From Novosphingobium cyanobacteriorum (GTDB taxonomy: Bacteria > Pseudomonadota > Alphaproteobacteria > Sphingomonadales > Sphingomonadaceae), in the NCBI RefSeq assembly GCF_029436685.1, contig NZ_JAROCY010000024.1, positions 1-54,661 on the forward strand: a stretch of 54,661 nucleotides of DNA. Direction: 5' to 3'. A program made the position numbers and the translations under genes. Under the pieces are notes generated by a model. It saw only the letters and a list, made by a program, of their open reading frames with translations. It was not told the origin of the DNA and searched no databases. Positions 25,194 through 33,695 of the stretch are shown in pieces. Each line of letters starts with the position of its first letter. Position 1 is the first letter of the stretch.

Positions 25194-26657
25194 ATGATCA
25201 CGCATCCTGACAGCGCCACCCTTCCGCGCCGCGCTCTCCTGATCGGGGACCGGCACGTCGAAAGTGCCAGTGGCGGCACGCATACCCATGTCTACGCCGG
25301 GACCGGGCAACCCACCGCCGAAGTCCCGCTGGCAGGCGCGCGAGAGATTGACGAGGCCGTGGCCGCAGCCCGCAAGGCGGCCCCGCTCTGGGCCGGAATG
25401 CCGCGGGACCAGCGGCGCGATTGCCTGATCCGCCTGGCCGGATTGCTGCGCGAAAATGCTGCAGAACTCACGCGCCTGTCCGTGATCGACAACGGCGTCG
25501 TCGTGGCCACCCAGCAATATGGCCCGCACGTCGCTGCCGACCTGTTCCTCTACAATGCCGGCTGGACCGACAAGATCGGCGGCGAGGTGATTTCCACCTG
25601 GCCGGGCGATGCGCTGGATTACACACTTGACGAACCTTACGGCGTCGTTGCCGTCATCATCCCGTGGAATGGCCCGGTCTATGCGCTTGGCATGGTTCTG
25701 GCCCCGGCACTGGCGGCGGGCAATGCGATCGTGGTCAAGCCGCCGGAACTCGCCCCCTATGCGGCGCTGCGCTTTGGCGAACTGTGCCTTGAGGCCGGTC
25801 TTCCGGCAGGAACCGTCAACATCGTCCCCGGCGGGCCGGAAGGCGGCGCGGCGCTGACCAGCCATCCCGGGATCGACAAGATCAGCTTCACCGGCAGCGG
25901 GGCGACGGCACGGCACATCCTGTCGTCTGCGCAAAAGAACATGACCCCGGTGCAACTGGAACTGGGCGGCAAATCGGCCTCGATCGTTTTCGACGATGCT
26001 GATCTCGATGCGTTCGCGCAAATGGGCCTGGCCGGTATCGTCAACAATGCCGGGCAGGGGTGCATCAACCCCACCCGGCTGCTGGTCCAGCGCGCGATCT
26101 ACGAGGCCGTGCTTGAACGCCTTGCCGCCACGGCGAGGGCCTTGCCGGTGGGCGATCCCACCGATCCGGCCTCGGTTATCGGCCCGGTGATCGATGATCG
26201 CGCGGTTCAGCGCATCATGGGCATGATCGAGCGCGCCAAGGCCGATGGTTCGCGCCTGCTGGCCGGTGGCGAGCGCATGGGTGGCGATCTTGCGGGTGGC
26301 TATTTCATCCAGCCGACCGTCTTTGCTGACGTCGCGCACAAGTCCGAGCTGTCGCAGTGCGAGGTCTTCGGCCCGGTGCTGGCGGTCATGCCGTTCGATA
26401 CCGAGGAAGAGGCGATCGCCCTTGCGAACGATACCGAATTCGGGCTGGCGGGCTATGTCTGGACCCAGAACCTGAAGCGGGCCCACCGCTGCGCCCGGGC
26501 GCTGGTTGCGGGCAATGTCTGGGTCAACGGCTTCACCGGGATTCCGGCTGCAATTCCGTTCGGCGGGGTCGGCCAAAGCGGGGTAGGCCGGCTTGGTGGC
26601 ATTCATGGCCTGCGCGAATTCCTGCGCCCCAAGAATATCTGGATGGCAATGGGATGA
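25194..26657 (+). CDS. NAD(P)-dependent aldehyde dehydrogenase 2
   Basis: A 487-residue ALDH. Motifs are IIPWNGPVYALGMVLAPAL, SFTGSGATARHIL, catalytic Glu in LELGGKSAS, nucleophile Cys in GQGCINPTR, and EVFGPVLAVMPF. It oxidises an aldehyde to an acid; the aldehyde would come from the adjoining GMC or SDR enzyme. GAGGAGG precedes the ATG. It is only distantly similar to the ALDH at 11387. Confidence 0.93.
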   Translation: MITHPDSATLPRRALLIGDRHVESASGGTHTHVYAGTGQPTAEVPLAGAREIDEAVAAARKAAPLWAGMPRDQRRDCLIRLAGLLRENAAELTRLSVIDNGVVVATQQYGPHVAADLFLYNAGWTDKIGGEVISTWPGDALDYTLDEPYGVVAVIIPWNGPVYALGMVLAPALAAGNAIVVKPPELAPYAALRFGELCLEAGLPAGTVNIVPGGPEGGAALTSHPGIDKISFTGSGATARHILSSAQKNMTPVQLELGGKSASIVFDDADLDAFAQMGLAGIVNNAGQGCINPTRLLVQRAIYEAVLERLAATARALPVGDPTDPASVIGPVIDDRAVQRIMGMIERAKADGSRLLAGGERMGGDLAGGYFIQPTVFADVAHKSELSQCEVFGPVLAVMPFDTEEEAIALANDTEFGLAGYVWTQNLKRAHRCARALVAGNVWVNGFTGIPAAIPFGGVGQSGVGRLGGIHGLREFLRPKNIWMAMG

Positions 26658-26711
26658 CACCGCCTGCGATGCATGCCGGACAATAGCGACAATGGACGAG
26701 GACGCCGCCAA

Positions 26712-28295
26712 GTGAATGACGAAGCCGATTTCGTGATCGTCGGTTCGGGCAGCGCGGGCGCTGTCCTCGCTGCCCGGCTCAGCGAAAACCCGAAGACCCG
26801 GGTTATCCTGCTCGAAGCGGGCAAGGATCGGACGAAGGAGCTGTTCGTGCGGATGCCGGCAGGCTCCTACGCCATGATGCAGCGCCCGCGGTATGACTGG
26901 TCCTACATGACCGAGCCCGATCCCACGATTGGCGGACGGGTGACGGGATGGTCGGGCGGCAAGATGCTGGGCGGATCAAGCTCGATCAACGGCATGGTCT
27001 ATGTGCGCGGCAACCGCCGCGATTATGATCGCTGGGTAGAGGCCGGCGCGACCGGGTGGGGCTGGGACACCATGCTGCCCTACTTCCTCAAGTCCGAAAA
27101 CTTTATCGGACCCGACAGCCAGTGGCATGGCAAGCACGGGCCAATGAAGGTTGGCCGCGCGAACGTGCGCCACCCGATCTGCGATGCGGTCATCGGCGCG
27201 TTCGAGGCCTGCGGCGTCCCGCACCTCGATGAATACTGCGCCGGGGACCAGTTCGGCGTCTATGACATCTACTCCACCGCCCCCGGCGGCATGCGCCAGA
27301 GCACTGCGGTTTCCTTCCTCCAGCAGGCACGCGGCCGCCCCAACCTCAGGATCGTCACCGATGCCATGGCTGACCGGGTTCTGATCCGTGATGGCCGGGC
27401 AGTCGGCGTCAGGGCCACTGTCGGGGGCGAGGTCCGCGATTTCGCTGCGCGCGAGGTAATCGTGTCCGCTGGCACCCTGCAAAGCCCCGGCGTGCTGATG
27501 CGCTCAGGCATCGGGCCCGCCGCGCACCTTGCCGACCTTGGCATCCCGGTTGTCGCGGATCTCCCGGTCGGCCAGAACCTGCAGGATCACAACGGCGTCT
27601 CGACCAGTCGCTTCATCGACATGCCGACTTACAACAGCCCCTTCGGCCCCTGGACGATCGGGCGGGATCTCCTGCGCTGGTTCCTGCGCAAGGACGGGCC
27701 GATGGCCAGTCCGGCGGTCCACGTCATGGCCGGGCTCAAGTCCGATCCATCGCTGGACGAGGCGGACCTTTCCGTCAGCGTCCTTGCCCTGGCGCTCGAT
27801 TTCAGCAGCGGCGCGCCCGGCATGGCCAAGCGGCCCGGCATCACTATCGGCGGCAACAACATGCGCCCCTACAGCCGGGGTGAGATCCGCCTGCGCAGCC
27901 GCGATCCGCAGGACAAGCCAATCATCGACCACCGTCTGCTGTCTGACGAGCGCGATCTGGAGCGGCTGGTCATCCTGACCCGCATGTTTGACCAGGTGTG
28001 GGAGGCCGAACCCCTGGCCAGCCACGTCACCGGGCTTAATCTGCCCGACCGGCCGCTGGCCAGCGATGACGAGCGGCGCGACTGGATCAGGTCGATGGTC
28101 GGCATCGGCTATCACCCTGCGGGCACCTGCCGCATGGGCGGGGCCGATGCCGTGTGCGACCCGGAACTGCGCGTACGTGGCGTAGTCGGGCTGCGGGTGT
28201 GCGACGCATCGGTGATGCCGCTGGTCGTATCCGGCAACACCAACGCCGCTACTATCGCAATTGCCGAACGGGCTGCGGAACTAATCACCAAATGA
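26712..28295 (+). CDS. GMC-family oxidoreductase 2
   Basis: A 527-residue flavoprotein with FVIVGSGSAGAVLAARL at the N terminus, GKMLGGSSSINGMVYVRG, catalytic His in GYHPAGTCRMGG and Asn in SGNTNAATIAIAERA. The GTG at 26712 is favoured because GAGGA lies 9 bases upstream and leaves the usual short lead before the FAD strand; an ATG at 26673 would add 13 residues. It oxidises an alcohol and is paired with the ALDH upstream, repeating the GMC/ALDH pairing seen at 9774-12817. Confidence 0.92.
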   Translation: MNDEADFVIVGSGSAGAVLAARLSENPKTRVILLEAGKDRTKELFVRMPAGSYAMMQRPRYDWSYMTEPDPTIGGRVTGWSGGKMLGGSSSINGMVYVRGNRRDYDRWVEAGATGWGWDTMLPYFLKSENFIGPDSQWHGKHGPMKVGRANVRHPICDAVIGAFEACGVPHLDEYCAGDQFGVYDIYSTAPGGMRQSTAVSFLQQARGRPNLRIVTDAMADRVLIRDGRAVGVRATVGGEVRDFAAREVIVSAGTLQSPGVLMRSGIGPAAHLADLGIPVVADLPVGQNLQDHNGVSTSRFIDMPTYNSPFGPWTIGRDLLRWFLRKDGPMASPAVHVMAGLKSDPSLDEADLSVSVLALALDFSSGAPGMAKRPGITIGGNNMRPYSRGEIRLRSRDPQDKPIIDHRLLSDERDLERLVILTRMFDQVWEAEPLASHVTGLNLPDRPLASDDERRDWIRSMVGIGYHPAGTCRMGGADAVCDPELRVRGVVGLRVCDASVMPLVVSGNTNAATIAIAERAAELITK

Positions 28296-28369
28296 GGATA
28301 TCGGGGCGTTAACGGCCACGGGATACCTGCCTCATCACGGAGACGAAAAGTCCGCATTGGGAGAAGGCA

Positions 28370-29545
28370 ATGAAGACCTGGGCCGAATATGTCGACCTGC
28401 TGAAACCGGCGGGCGATATCCTTGAAAATACCACCGCACCGGTGGATGAACAGTTGCGCGCGGACCTGTACCGCCAGTTCTCGATGAACCTGTCGCAGGC
28501 CTATTTCCTGCTGATGATGACCGACCCGCGCTATCCCGAATTCGTCCCTTTCGAGAATTCGGCCTTCCTGCTTCAACCGAACCCGGACTCGATCTATTAT
28601 GTGACCAGCGTGGACGGTACGGGCACCTACCGCATCATCGGAGAGCGGGGGAATGCGCCGGTCGTCGGCTTTGCCACTGGCAACAAGCTGTTCGGCACCA
28701 ACGGCTCGCAACCCGGCAAGGGCTTCGGCAACTACGATTTGAACGACCTGACGCTCGACGCCGATGGCCGATTCGACGTGATCTTCAGCGCCGAACGCCC
28801 GGCGGGCTACGAGGGTGACTGGCTGCACCTCCACCCGGAGGCCGATTTCATCCTCGTCCGCCAGTTTTCCTACGACTGGGGCAACGAGCGAGACTGCCGG
28901 ATGGCGATCGAGCGGCTCGACAAGCCGGCCACGGTGCGCGCCCGCCTGACCCCGGACGAAGTCGATGCCAGGCTGCGCCACGTTTTCGCCTATATGGGAG
29001 ACGTGACCCGCGTCGCGATGAACTCGATCCGCCGCCCACACGATGGCGGGTTCATCAACAAGATGCACATCCACACCTTCCAGGACATGGGCAACGGCAA
29101 CGATTGGCCGCAGGCCTATTTCGAGATGGTGTTCGATATCGCGCAGGACGAGGCGCTGGTGATCGAAAGCGAGCTGCCGGAAACCCGCACTTACTGGAAC
29201 GTCCAGGTGATCGACGGCCTGTGGAACCAGGTCGATATCCCCTATCGCCAGAGCAGCCTCAACGGCCACACGGCCAAAGTCGATGCCGATGGCAAGTTCC
29301 GCGCGGTCCTGTCGCACCAGGATCCGGGCTATTACAACTGGCTCGACACGGGCGACAACACCTACGGGATGCTGATCGGGCGATGGTATCGCTGCTCGTC
29401 CACGCCCACGCCACAGATCACCAAGGTCAAGTTCGCCGATCTTGCCAGCCACCTCGGCGATGCCACCCCGCGCGCCACCCCTACAGAACGCGAAGCGCAG
29501 TTGCGGCAGCGGCTGATCGGCAACCAGATGCGCCGCAAGTGGTGA
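28370..29545 (+). CDS. DUF1214-domain protein, copy 2
   Basis: A 391-residue protein related in layout to that at 17688. The recognisable C-terminal DUF1214 region includes YWNVQVIDGLWNQ and DPGYYNWLDTGDNTYGMLI, containing the same N-W-L-D-T-G as copy 1. The N-terminal part includes an N-P-D-S-I-Y-Y segment like the DUF1254/DUF1214 group. No signal peptide is seen. It is downstream of the GMC gene in the second P450 unit. GGAGAAGG precedes the ATG. Function is unknown. Confidence 0.78.
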   Translation: MKTWAEYVDLLKPAGDILENTTAPVDEQLRADLYRQFSMNLSQAYFLLMMTDPRYPEFVPFENSAFLLQPNPDSIYYVTSVDGTGTYRIIGERGNAPVVGFATGNKLFGTNGSQPGKGFGNYDLNDLTLDADGRFDVIFSAERPAGYEGDWLHLHPEADFILVRQFSYDWGNERDCRMAIERLDKPATVRARLTPDEVDARLRHVFAYMGDVTRVAMNSIRRPHDGGFINKMHIHTFQDMGNGNDWPQAYFEMVFDIAQDEALVIESELPETRTYWNVQVIDGLWNQVDIPYRQSSLNGHTAKVDADGKFRAVLSHQDPGYYNWLDTGDNTYGMLIGRWYRCSSTPTPQITKVKFADLASHLGDATPRATPTEREAQLRQRLIGNQMRRKW

Positions 29546-29568
29546 TCTGCGGCTGACGCTTGTCAGTT

Positions 29569-29609
29569 CTGTGATCTGTCGGCCCTGTGATCTATCGGCC
29601 CTGTGATCT
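29569..29609. repeat. 16-bp tandem repeat, about 2.6 copies
   Basis: Units at 29569-29584 and 29585-29600 are CTGTGATCT-G/A-TCGGCC, differing at one base, followed by a partial copy of nine bases at 29601-29609. A looser match occurs at the stop codon of the preceding gene. It lies in the 147-base gap before the SDR at 29693. Confidence 0.85.
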
Positions 29610-29614
29610 TCGAT

Positions 29615-29650
29615 AGCGAGTGCCTGCCAGCCATTGCGCAGGCACTCGCT
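29615..29650. promoter_or_regulatory. 12-bp stem hairpin upstream of the SDR
   Basis: Perfect arms AGCGAGTGCCTG and CAGGCACTCGCT enclose a 12-base loop directly after the tandem repeat. There is no T-tract (TTCCCC follows). It may be a weak terminator for the upstream genes or a leader structure for the SDR at 29693. Confidence 0.5.
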
Positions 29651-29692
29651 TCCCCGCAGTCATGGCGCGACAACTCACAGGCAGGAACCGAG

Positions 29693-30490
29693 ATGAGCGC
29701 ACCCAACCCCTTCGTCGGCACCCTGTTCGACCTGTCAGGCCATACGGCGCTGGTCACCGGTGGCAGCCGGGGGATCGGGCGGGCCATTTCGGAACGGCTG
29801 GCCCAGCACGGCGCGAACGTGATCATCGCCGGGCGCAAGCTCGACAGTGCGCAAGCCGTGGCGGATGCGATCAACGCCAGGCAGGGCGGCCGTGCCATTG
29901 CCGTGGCCGCCAACATCACCCGCGCCGATGAGCTCGAAGCGCTCGTCGCCGCGGGTGAGGCGGCTTTTGGCACGATCGACATCCTCGTCACCAACGCCGG
30001 GCTGCACATCCACGTCGGCCCCAGTGCGCAGATGACCGAGGCGGTGCTGGAAAAGACCATCGACGGCAATTTTCGCGCCCTGCACCGGCTGGCCCAGCGG
30101 CTGCTGCCGGGCATGGTCGGCCAGGGCTGGGGCCGGGTGATCAACATCGGCACCATTGCTGCGCATTTCGGCAGCGGGGTCTATCATTCCTACACGCTGA
30201 GCAAGCAGCTTGGCATGCAATATGTGCGCAACATCGCGGTTGAACATGGCGAAGCCGGGGTCCGCGCGAACACGGTCTCGCCGGGACTGGTCCAGACCGA
30301 CATGGCCCAGGGATTGATCGACAATCCTGATGAACTGGCCAAGGAAATGGCGCGGTCCACCGTGGGTCGGATGGGCGCTCCAGACGAAATTGCCGGGGTA
30401 GTCGTTATGCTTGCCTGCGATGCGGGCGGCTACGTCAATGGACAGACGATCGCCGTCGATGGCGGCCAGACGATCCGCTACGTGGCCTAG
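29693..30490 (+). CDS. SDR-family oxidoreductase
   Basis: A 265-residue SDR with TGGSRGIG, VTNAG, the YTLSK active site preceded by NIGTIAAHFGSG, and ending NGQTIAVDGGQTIRYVA. The start at 29693 has AGGAA upstream; the open frame extends further 5' through the hairpin but without homology. Probably a 3-oxoacyl or alcohol dehydrogenase. It is separated from the P450 unit by the repeat and hairpin, so it may have its own promoter. Confidence 0.9.
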   Translation: MSAPNPFVGTLFDLSGHTALVTGGSRGIGRAISERLAQHGANVIIAGRKLDSAQAVADAINARQGGRAIAVAANITRADELEALVAAGEAAFGTIDILVTNAGLHIHVGPSAQMTEAVLEKTIDGNFRALHRLAQRLLPGMVGQGWGRVINIGTIAAHFGSGVYHSYTLSKQLGMQYVRNIAVEHGEAGVRANTVSPGLVQTDMAQGLIDNPDELAKEMARSTVGRMGAPDEIAGVVVMLACDAGGYVNGQTIAVDGGQTIRYVA

Positions 30491-30501
30491 GACATCGGAC
30501 A

Positions 30502-30720
30502 ATGGCGAAAGATCATGCTGCACGGGTAATCTTGGCGAACAACAGGCAGGGCGAAGCCACGGTGGATGCCCCGCTGAACGCCGGTTTCCCGGTTGGCGCC
30601 AGGGTTCCTCGGTCACTTGCAGCGCGTGCGCAAGTGGAAGGCGGCGTTACCGTCATCCGGGGCAACTTCGATGATCCTGCCAGCTTGGATAGCGCGATGA
30701 CGGGGTCTTGTGCCACGCTC
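30502..30720 (+). pseudogene. Decayed NmrA-like NAD(P)-binding gene remnant
   Basis: The translated frame contains NRQGEATVDAPLNAGFPV, then VTVIRGNFDDPASLDSAMTG. These align in order with the Rossmann start and the V-x-G-DFDD-x-x-x-L-x-x-AM-x-G segment of the intact NmrA-like protein at 51420. The G-x-x-G-x-x-G motif is corrupted, the R-D-P element after the second strand is lost, and homology ends near 30720, well short of the ~300-residue family length. The remnant is not joined to the rest of the protein in any frame recognised here. Confidence 0.6.
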
Positions 30721-30860
30721 GAAGGGGATCAGGCTGGCTTCGCCCGCGACTGTTCCTGCGCGATGCCTCGGTATTCGCACAATGACTGGTCTTTCCGCAA
30801 TCGGGCAACGTTAGCCCTAGCCTGACCCATTCAAACAAGCAAAACCAAGGAGGATAGCCT

Positions 30861-31355
30861 ATGACCAGAGTTGTTCGCCCCCCAAGCTCTGCCAAGCCGG
30901 CGGGATTACTGGGCTACGAGCTGTTCCAGACCGCCTATGTGTCGAATGACCTGGACCGCGCGGTCCAGGTCATCGGCGATGCCTATGGCTTTGCCAACTG
31001 GTCCTACATCGATGCTGGCGTCATGCGCATAGCTCTCGCCTGGTCCAACGGCCAGCAGTACGAAGTGATCGAGACTGCTAGAGACCAGACCCAGCCGCTT
31101 TACGATGACTGGATTGACCGGACTGGCGATTTCGTCATTCGCCACCATCACTTCGGCTACTTCGTCAACTCGGACGAGGAATGGGAACTCCTCCGGAGCC
31201 AGATCACCGCTGCCGGCCGCAAGCTGTGGATGGATGTCGATACCGGAACGATGAAAGTCATCTACATCGAAGCGCCTGAGCTCGGCCATTTCCTCGAATA
31301 CATCTACCCCAATGAGGAAGGTCGCCACTTCTACACGCAGTGCGCCGCCAATTGA
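30861..31355 (+). CDS. VOC-family protein 2
   Basis: A 164-residue single-module VOC protein: YELFQTAYVSNDLDRAVQVI (first strand and helix), FVIRHHHFGYFV and LGHFLEYIYPNEEG, with His and Glu at likely metal positions. It is arranged like the VOC at 23071. A very good ribosome binding site AAGGAGG precedes the ATG, suggesting strong translation. It lies between the NmrA relic and a GMC gene. Function is unassigned. Confidence 0.82.
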   Translation: MTRVVRPPSSAKPAGLLGYELFQTAYVSNDLDRAVQVIGDAYGFANWSYIDAGVMRIALAWSNGQQYEVIETARDQTQPLYDDWIDRTGDFVIRHHHFGYFVNSDEEWELLRSQITAAGRKLWMDVDTGTMKVIYIEAPELGHFLEYIYPNEEGRHFYTQCAAN

Positions 31356-31419
31356 AACTGAGCATAGGGCCCCTGGAAAAGGCTGCTCTCAGCTAACATC
31401 GCATAGGAGATAAGGCGCT

Positions 31420-31451
31420 GGCGGCGATCGTCGACAGCCGCCTTTCTCCTT
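31420..31451 (+). terminator. Weak intrinsic-terminator-like hairpin
   Basis: Arms GGCGGC/GCCGCC with an 11-base loop are followed by TTTCTCCTT in the 129-base gap between the VOC and GMC genes. Confidence 0.45.
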
Positions 31452-31484
31452 GCCAAGCAGCGCTCTGGTTCGCAGAAACCGACC

Positions 31485-33098
31485 ATGACCACGTTCGATT
31501 ACATCATTGTTGGCGCCGGTTCTGCGGGCTGTGTCCTGGCGGAACAGCTCTCTGCTGACCACTCGGTCAATGTATTGCTGGTTGAAGAAGGGCGTTCTGG
31601 CGACACCTTCGTGATCAACATGCCAAAGGGCTTCGGCAAGACTCTGGCCGATCCCACCACCGCACATTTCTATCCGACAGTGAACGCCCGCGAGGATGGC
31701 GGCGGACAGGAAGTCTGGATCCGCGGCAAGATGCTGGGTGGCTCCAGCGGAGTTAACGGCATGGTCTGGAACCGCGGCGTCGCAGCTGACTATGACCGGC
31801 TGGCCGAACTTGCCGGCGACCAGTGGTCGTGGGAACACATGCGTCCGGCCTTCCTCGCGCTGGAGAACCACGCCAGCGGGCCCAGCGAAGACCGTGGCGT
31901 GGGCGGGCCGATCGAAGTCAAGACCCACCCTGCCCCATCTCCCCTGCTCAAGGCATGGGTCGAAGCCGGGCGCGAAATGGGCCTGCCGGTGAAGCAGGAT
32001 CATTCCGATCCCCGCCAGGAAGGCACCGGCCCGCTGCAATGGAACATCGATGCCAAGGGCCGGCGCGTCTCGGCTGCCAAGGGCTTTCTCAAGCGGGCAC
32101 GGCGACGGCCCAACCTCAAGGTCGAAACCGGTATCCGGACAGACCGGGTGATTGTAGAGAACGGCCGCGCAGTCGGCATCGCCGGCGTCCGCGATGATGG
32201 GACGCCGGTCGAATTCCGCTCGCAGGGAGAAGTCATCCTCTCCGCCGGCGCGATCGGTTCGCCGCGTATCCTCCAGTTGTCCGGCATCGGTTCGGGCCAG
32301 GACCTCAAGGCAGCAGGGATCGACGTGGTACTCGATAGCGAAGGCGTCGGTCGCCACATGCGCGAACATTCGCTGATCCTGATGAACTGGCGGCTGAAGC
32401 GGATGCGGGACAGCGTCAACAACCAGTTCACCGGGCCGCGCCTGCTCGCCAACGTGGCGAAACATGTTGCGGGCAAGCCGAATATCATGAGCTACGGGTC
32501 GTCCGAAGCCGCGGCTTTTGTCAAGGTCCTGCCTGAAAGCGAACGACCGGACAGCCAGCTGATGTATTCGCCTTACAGCGTCGCCACGGACAAGGGCATG
32601 GCGATGGAGCAGGAACCGGGCATGCAGGTCTACGCCATGACCCTGCGCCCGCGCAGCGAAGGCCACGTGCTCGTGCGGAGCAATGATCCCGCCGCCATGC
32701 TGGAGATCGACCCCCGCTTCCTGACGGACGAGTATGACCAGCGCGCGGCCATTGGCCAGTTCCGCTTTGTCCGTACCCTGATGGCGCAGCCCGCCCTGCA
32801 GCCTTTCATCCACGGCGAAACGGCCTTTACCGCTGGCGCCCAGACCGACGCGGAAATCCTCGACCTGTTCCGGCGCTATGGCCAGGCCGGCTATCATGCC
32901 ACGGCGACTGTGCGGATGGGCAAGGACAATTCTGCGCCGCTGGATGGCCGCCTCCGCCTGCGCGGGATCGAAGGGCTACGGGTGGTCGACTGTTCGGTCT
33001 TCCCCGAAATGATCGCGGGCAACACCAATGCGCCAACAATGGGAATGGCGATGCGTGCCGCCCGACTGATCCACGAGGATCGTCGTCAGCGCAACTAA
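31485..33098 (+). CDS. GMC-family oxidoreductase 3
   Basis: A 537-residue GMC flavoprotein with YIIVGAGSAGCVLAEQL, GKMLGGSSGVNGMVWNRG, catalytic His in GYHATATVRMG and Asn in AGNTNAPTMGMAMRA. HATATVRMG departs from the H-P-x-x-T-x-x-MG seen in the other two copies, so substrate range may differ. It probably oxidises an alcohol intermediate. It ends the long plus-strand series begun at 21839. Confidence 0.92.
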   Translation: MTTFDYIIVGAGSAGCVLAEQLSADHSVNVLLVEEGRSGDTFVINMPKGFGKTLADPTTAHFYPTVNAREDGGGQEVWIRGKMLGGSSGVNGMVWNRGVAADYDRLAELAGDQWSWEHMRPAFLALENHASGPSEDRGVGGPIEVKTHPAPSPLLKAWVEAGREMGLPVKQDHSDPRQEGTGPLQWNIDAKGRRVSAAKGFLKRARRRPNLKVETGIRTDRVIVENGRAVGIAGVRDDGTPVEFRSQGEVILSAGAIGSPRILQLSGIGSGQDLKAAGIDVVLDSEGVGRHMREHSLILMNWRLKRMRDSVNNQFTGPRLLANVAKHVAGKPNIMSYGSSEAAAFVKVLPESERPDSQLMYSPYSVATDKGMAMEQEPGMQVYAMTLRPRSEGHVLVRSNDPAAMLEIDPRFLTDEYDQRAAIGQFRFVRTLMAQPALQPFIHGETAFTAGAQTDAEILDLFRRYGQAGYHATATVRMGKDNSAPLDGRLRLRGIEGLRVVDCSVFPEMIAGNTNAPTMGMAMRAARLIHEDRRQRN

Positions 33099-33695
33099 GC
33101 CACACAGGCCCCGTCCCGTTGGCTACAGCTATCGATGGCGCGCTTTGGCGTTAGCGGTCGCCTTTGACGTGACCACCCGATCTTCCTCCACTTCAAACTC
33201 TAATGCGCCCGACGCGAAATCTGCCTCGATCTTGGTCCAGAATTTGTCGCACATCCTCGTGAGGGGTGGACCACGAGAAACTTAAGTTCGGGTTGTGTTC
33301 GGGTATCGATCATTCGGGAGGCGACTTCGCCCGGTATTGCTGTCGCGGTTTCTGGCTAACCCAAAGCTTTGCCGGCAGAATAGCGCAAATGGGTCGAACT
33401 GGCCGCACTGATGAGATCGAGTCTGCAATGATGCATGAAAAGGCACCGGCATCGGCCGGCATCGATCGATGAGTGCGGCACAACCCGTAGACGATCCACC
33501 AATCAGGCGAGTGCGCAGAGATCAGAACCGCACGGCGAGGCTACCTTCGGTAACATCATTTTTCCGAAAGGTCGTCGAACAATCATCGGAAATCGCATGA
33601 CAACTGATCAGATCATTCACCGACGCATGCAGCCGAATGAATGCGCCAACTACAGCCGAGACACAGGCTATGGCGCATTGTAGTGTCGTCACACT
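33099..33695. other. Intergenic region between convergent units
   Basis: About 600 bases, more AT-rich and less ordered than the neighbours, separate the GMC stop from the acyl-CoA ligase stop. No T-tract terminator was recognised. Apart from the possible small frame at 33129-33254, open frames here (for example 33266-33472 plus) have no motif or ribosome binding site. It may be the scar of an old insertion. Confidence 0.4.
33129..33254 (-). CDS. Possible small protein (41 aa), unrecognised
   Basis: An ATG frame begins MCDKFWTKIEADFASG and ends TANAKARHR. The amino-acid composition is plausible for a small soluble protein and there is no repetitive bias, but the only purine-rich site (GAGG) touches the start codon. 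It could equally be the 3' remnant of a longer gene, since the frame is open a short way upstream. No family is recognised. Confidence 0.25.
   Translation of the reverse strand: MCDKFWTKIEADFASGALEFEVEEDRVVTSKATANAKARHR

Noticed and set aside
24309..26711. An 800-codon open frame on the minus strand
   Set aside because: It is antisense to clear SDR and ALDH genes with intact motifs; long antisense frames are common in GC-rich DNA.
9774..33098. Polyethylene-glycol degradation operon, suggested by GMC, ALDH, acyl-CoA ligase and TonB genes
   Set aside because: The gene order is not that of a peg operon, and the P450, crotonase and thiolase genes fit a ring or branched substrate better.
33266..33472. 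A 68-codon plus-strand frame in the intergenic region
   Set aside because: No ribosome binding site, family motif or codon bias like neighbouring genes.
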